NCBI GenBank assembly: GCA_023381355.1
Contig: JAMCUL010000011.1
Span: 1 to 37,380 of the forward strand
DNA: 37,380 nucleotides
Origin: Thermoplasmatota archaeon
Lineage (GTDB): Archaea > Thermoplasmatota > Thermoplasmata > Thermoplasmatales > Thermoplasmataceae
Reading direction: 5' to 3'
The notes under the pieces were generated by a model. The model was not told the origin of the DNA. It ran no database searches and saw only the letters and a list, made by a program, of their open reading frames with translations. Of the stretch, positions 34,764-37,380 are shown piece by piece (the first letter of the stretch is position 1; each line of letters starts with the position of its first letter). Position numbers and translations under genes: made by a program.

Positions 34764-34804
34764 CCATATATGGCTGTAACTCCCGTTTCCAGGAGTCATT
34801 ACAT
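34764..34804 (+). repeat. Palindrome and bulged hairpin in the 34636-34921 gap
   Basis: CCATATATGG (34764-34773) is a perfect 10-base palindrome. Just after it, TGTAACTCC pairs with GGAGTCATTACA as two short helices with a 3-base bulge. A TTTATA element at about 34751-34756 could place a transcription start at the hairpin's base. Function unknown; it may be an operator or a short RNA. Confidence 0.3.
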
Positions 34805-34814
34805 GGCGCAATAA

Positions 34815-34823
34815 AGTTTATAA
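34815..34823 (+). promoter_or_regulatory. TATA box upstream of the candidate structured RNA
   Basis: AGTTTATAA, about 26 bases before 34845. No coding frame follows it on the plus strand, so it may drive a non-coding transcript. Confidence 0.4.
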
Positions 34824-34844
34824 CAACATAGATGATCATGTATC

Positions 34845-34918
34845 ACGGGTAAGACCGGTTGATCATGTGTACCCTGAGGTGCACACTGGTGATGTATCAA
34901 CCGGCGCTGGCTTTTATG
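34845..34918 (+). ncRNA. Candidate small structured RNA
   Basis: A 9-base perfect stem, CCGGTTGAT (34855-34863) with ATCAACCGG (34896-34904), encloses a second hairpin. The inner stem is TGTGTACC (34866-34873) with GGTGCACA (34878-34885), 8 pairs including one G-U, capped by CTGA. A TATA box lies at the right distance upstream, and T-rich sequence (CTTTTATGTTTC) follows the outer stem. It lies in a non-coding gap between two genes. It does not match tRNA, SRP RNA or RNase P RNA. It could instead be a terminator or protein-binding site. Confidence 0.4.
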
Positions 34919-34921
34919 TTT

Positions 34922-35569
34922 CTATTTATTTTCGAAATTCCACACTTCCCTGTAGAATTGCCTGAACCTTTCCTGATCTATCAGGTCAACATACAGTGGG
35001 TTGTCGTTGTTGTATTTTGAAAAAACCGAGCCAGCCAGTAAATCCACAAGCTGTATTCCCGTGAAATTTTCAGAATTGCTGTGGTAAATATTCAAACTGG
35101 AAATTCTCGAACCTCTCTTCAATCTCTCAATAAAATAATTGTTGAACTCGTCTCTCATAAATTGTTTTCTTTTATATTTATCAATCCTGACTTCAACCTC
35201 GTCATAATTAATCTTTATCAAATCAGCAAGAAGGCCAGCCACATAATTATATAATTTTTGCTTGTTATTTCTGAGATATTCACTGATAATTTTTTCCTTT
35301 CTCAGTATGCAGTGATAACCCGTACACCCTGGGGTTTCATTTAACTTTTTGACCAGGTATATCCTGAGTTCCCTACTCGAATTGTTGAACTTGATTTCAT
35401 TGGCTTTGCTCAGTTCTTTCCTGAATTTGTATCTTCTGGCGTTCTTTACAATCCTGTCAAGAGGCCTGTAATCTTCAGTGACCAGTGCAGATATTACTAT
35501 GACTCTGGAACTTTTCTCAGATAATCCAAGATCTCCACTCTCATCAATGTAGATGTATGCCTTAGTCAA
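34922..35569 (-). CDS. DUF3800 family protein
   Basis: The 215-aa protein begins AYIYIDESGDLG, the hallmark of DUF3800, and later has GIQLVDLLAG, the second conserved acidic block. The family has a predicted RNase H-like fold, is scattered in bacteria and archaea, and is often found near mobile or defence genes; its activity is not established. Base composition is more AT-rich (AAA, AAT, ATA codons) than the genes to its left, which hints at transfer. The start is TTG 35569, behind GAGAGGG. Confidence 0.85.
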   Translation of the reverse strand: MTKAYIYIDESGDLGLSEKSSRVIVISALVTEDYRPLDRIVKNARRYKFRKELSKANEIKFNNSSRELRIYLVKKLNETPGCTGYHCILRKEKIISEYLRNNKQKLYNYVAGLLADLIKINYDEVEVRIDKYKRKQFMRDEFNNYFIERLKRGSRISSLNIYHSNSENFTGIQLVDLLAGSVFSKYNNDNPLYVDLIDQERFRQFYREVWNFENK

Positions 35570-35655
35570 ACTGTCCCTCTCAGGTTCATCTCATATACTC
35601 GAAAGATAATAAACTGTGTTATATCTTATAGAATTACATATAACTGGAAAAGCTC

Positions 35656-35678
35656 ATCTGCAGTTTCCGTAAGCAGAT
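35656..35678. repeat. Short hairpin in the DUF3800 upstream gap
   Basis: ATCTGC (35656-35661) and GCAGAT (35673-35678) make a 6-base stem with an 11-base loop, followed by ATAAAAG. It lies between the divergent starts of the DUF3800 gene and the 174-aa unknown gene, so it may be regulatory. Nothing else is evident in 35570-35769. Confidence 0.25.
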
Positions 35679-35769
35679 ATAAAAGAAGATTTCGGGATGG
35701 GGTGTCTTTTTTTATTCTAACATAATCTGTTCCAGACTCATTTGCATTCCAAGCAGATATCCATGGAAA

Positions 35770-35780
35770 ATATCTATATT
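35770..35780 (+). promoter_or_regulatory. TATA box, leaderless promoter of the 174-aa unknown protein
   Basis: ATCTATATTAT, centred 27 bases before ATG 35803. No SD precedes that ATG. Confidence 0.5.
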
Positions 35781-35802
35781 ATTTGATTGGAATAGAGTAT
35801 CC

Positions 35803-36327
35803 ATGAGTGACGAAGAAATTGTTAAAACTGCTATTGAAAAATCAAGGAAGATTTCACAGGATGGGGAGACCGTAACCTACGATCTCACTTCGGGAATAGA
35901 TTTCTCAAATCCTAAGATTGTGGCAAATGCCATGTCGCAACTGTTTTTTGAAAAAGATGCCCTGAACTGGTTCAGGATAAAGGATGACAGGATGGTATTT
36001 GAACCCACATATAAAGTCAGGGTAGTGCTTTCAGAGGATGATCACAGGAAAATGGAAAAAGTGGTCGACGATTTTCTGGAGGATATTAAGAAGAAGGATA
36101 TATCAGGGGATTTTTCCAGTCAGATAAGAAACGATGCAGGGAAGGAGATGACCCTGCAAACAGCTTTTACGCATAGTGCACTTCAATCAGTTCTTTTTCA
36201 TCATTCGATGGATAAAGTTTACAGGGAAGAAATTGCCGATGACATTTTTACCGATTTACTTGAGAAACTTGAAATAAGATCCCTCAACGATAAGGATCTG
36301 ATGGACTGGAAAAAATTGCCTCTTTAG
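35803..36327 (+). CDS. Unknown soluble protein, 174 aa
   Basis: No family recognised. The product is hydrophilic and rich in Asp, Glu and Lys, has no signal peptide or membrane segment, and looks mainly helical. Residues about 20-75 include short strands (ETVTYDLTSG, MVFEPTYKVRVVL), and 79-165 are helical with the TLQTAFTHSALQSVLFHHSM stretch. The leaderless start is supported by a TATA box at -27. It lies in the AT-rich right-hand segment beside the DUF3800 gene. Confidence 0.65.
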   Translation: MSDEEIVKTAIEKSRKISQDGETVTYDLTSGIDFSNPKIVANAMSQLFFEKDALNWFRIKDDRMVFEPTYKVRVVLSEDDHRKMEKVVDDFLEDIKKKDISGDFSSQIRNDAGKEMTLQTAFTHSALQSVLFHHSMDKVYREEIADDIFTDLLEKLEIRSLNDKDLMDWKKLPL

Positions 36328-37039
36328 AAGATTCATTCAGCCATGGGCCTGGAAGATTGTTTTCCATTGGTAAATGATAGGCTCGTCTGGGAGTTATCAA
36401 GTGGACGAATCTAATTCCATTCAACGGTGTGTTAAAAAGTTTTCTTTATAAATTAAAGTCAAAAATAGATGCTCCACATATGAGGGCCATACAAAAATAT
36501 TTTACGTAATACATGACACGAAATCTGACAACAGTATGTCAGGGATCAGTTATACGAAATTATGCACCGATGGAATAGAAATAAAAAAAGAACAATGCCC
36601 GCTTCAACTTGGTGATAAACTACTGCAATTCTAATTTATAAAGGAAGGGACACTCTTTTTGTGTAATCGCTGCCCATTTGAAAGCCAAAAAGATCATCGA
36701 TATGGAATTCCAGGTGGAAGGAATAGGTTTATAGGAACCTGAATCTGCAATGAAACATATTGATGAGACTGCGATAAAATGAAGTAAATTAGCAAATTCC
36801 AGGGAGATGGCATGCTTGATGCCAATGACTCATTCATTTCTGCACATTCTATCGGTGTGTCACCGACCAAATAGATCGGGATCAATGCATCTGTTGATTG
36901 CCATGGAAGACCTAAATGTCAGGGAATGGGAACATAATAGTATCGCGAGGACGAATACAGATCTTGGTTTCCTGAGATCAGCCATGGAATGGGGCAAGGA
37001 ACCTAGCGAACACTCTCTTCTGCGAAGCACAAATTTGGC
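36328..37039. other. Gene-poor stretch, possibly decayed
   Basis: About 700 bases without a convincing intact gene. Open frames here are short, overlap on both strands and lack promoters or SD motifs. A TATA-like TTTATAAA at 36445-36452 is followed by a broken frame (see 36452-36741). A weak minus-strand frame (37102-36860) begins inside the inverted repeat at 37040. The look is of decayed or mobile-element-derived DNA, but no transposase motif is recognisable. Confidence 0.5.
36452..36741 (+). pseudogene. Possible remnant gene with an internal stop
   Basis: One frame stays open for 60 codons (36452-36634) with no usable start except an internal ATG. After a TAA it continues in the same frame for 35 more codons to 36741. 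The translation has protein-like stretches (HTKIFYVIHDTKSDNSMSG; LCNRCPFESQKDHRYGIPGG, including a CxxC). A TATA element and an out-of-frame ATG (36480) sit at its start, so a frameshift near the beginning would explain it. No family recognised; chance is possible. Confidence 0.25.
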
Positions 37040-37380
37040 GGGAACCATGTCAGCTGGTTGGTTAGCGATTTGGAATCTGATGGATACCAGAGGTAGACTC
37101 ATGTAATTTTAGTAAGTCGGCAGGCAAGTATAGAATCAAAAATCTCAAATAAACTGGAAATCGAATTAAAATGTTGCGTTTTCAAAATTTTTAGTATTTT
37201 ATGTTCCTTCGCACAATTACATTCAACCAGCCTTAATACTTTTCCTTATTTCCATTCGATTTCCAGTTTATTTGAGATTTTTGATTCTATACTTGCCTGC
37301 CGACTTACTAAAATTACATGAGTCTACCTCTGGTATCCATCAGATTCCAAATCGCTAACCAACCAGCTGACATGGTTCCC
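37040..37380. repeat. Perfect 127-bp inverted repeat with 87-bp loop, reaching the right edge
   Basis: Bases 37040-37166 are the exact reverse complement of 37254-37380, with no mismatch; 37167-37253 is the unpaired centre. The repeat may extend past the edge on the right, while on the left pairing beyond 37040 cannot be tested. Both arms hold the same short frame starting MSLPLVSIRFQIANQP (minus from 37102; plus from 37318, running off the edge). It could be two facing copies of a mobile element end, a recent inverted duplication, or an assembly or amplification fold-back at a contig end. Confidence 0.9.

Noticed and set aside
34830-34900. C/D-box small RNA in the 34845 structure
   Set aside because: A CTGA is present but lies in the hairpin loop, and no properly ordered C, D', C', D set exists. 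The nested stems are incompatible with that fold.
36807-37106. Plus-strand frame of 99 codons near the right edge
   Set aside because: It overlaps an opposite-strand frame of similar length, has no promoter or SD, and its end lies in the inverted repeat. No family resemblance on either strand.
1-37380. tRNA, rRNA, CRISPR array
   Set aside because: I looked for T-loop-like GGTTCRAATCC patterns, conserved rRNA stretches and regularly spaced repeats and saw none.

Overview
The window looks like chromosome from a member of the Thermoplasmatales (Euryarchaeota). The evidence is an A-type ATP synthase operon, archaeal information-processing genes (Orc1/Cdc6, a B-family DNA polymerase, XPD helicase, XerA, RNase HII, Dph2), an archaeal prenyl synthase, heavy use of AGG/AGA (Arg) and ATA (Ile) codons, and TATA boxes that sit about 24-28 bases before many start codons. 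That spacing is what leaderless transcription gives and is known in Thermoplasma. The species is not identifiable by eye. Where a TATA box or a Shine-Dalgarno (SD) motif decides a start, I moved the start and said so.

Layout. 1-2936 (minus): atpK-E-C-F-A, first five genes of the A-ATP synthase operon; atpA runs off the left edge. 3021-4182 (minus): CbiZ cobamide-salvage enzyme and a small membrane protein. 4397-8429: a divergent ABC-transporter locus (large permease one way; small membrane protein, ATPase and permease the other). 8451-10774: an Lrp-type regulator and a CcrM-like orphan DNA methylase with a RAMA domain. 11045-13387: an MFS exporter and a small secreted protein sharing one divergent promoter region. 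13545-18940: a radical SAM enzyme overlapping Orc1/Cdc6, converging with a three-gene unit that ends in a divergent PolB2-type polymerase. 19182-24292 (plus): a membrane protein, then a tightly packed run of metallo-hydrolase, beta-hydroxyacid dehydrogenase, A24 prepilin peptidase, imidazolonepropionase and Dph2. 24285-28914: tRNA methylthiotransferase, amidohydrolase, XerA, prenyl synthase. 29053-34635: RNase HII, a TPR protein coupled to XPD helicase, a metallo-hydrolase, a GNAT acetyltransferase, and a sugar nucleotidyltransferase.

34636-37380 differs from the rest. It is more AT-rich, has few genes (a DUF3800 protein and one unknown protein), a candidate structured RNA, about 1 kb without a convincing gene, and a perfect 127-bp inverted repeat that reaches the right edge. 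It reads as an accessory or mobile-element-scarred segment, or partly an assembly fold-back.

The best candidate for a poorly described system is the minus-strand unit at 16292-18940. A 163-aa protein, a 74-aa protein that overlaps it by 55 bases behind a perfect SD, and a 664-aa B-family polymerase are translationally linked. The polymerase has lost its exonuclease motif and one of the two motif-C aspartates. This resembles the PolB2/Dpo2 damage-tolerance operons of other archaea, with partner proteins I cannot assign.
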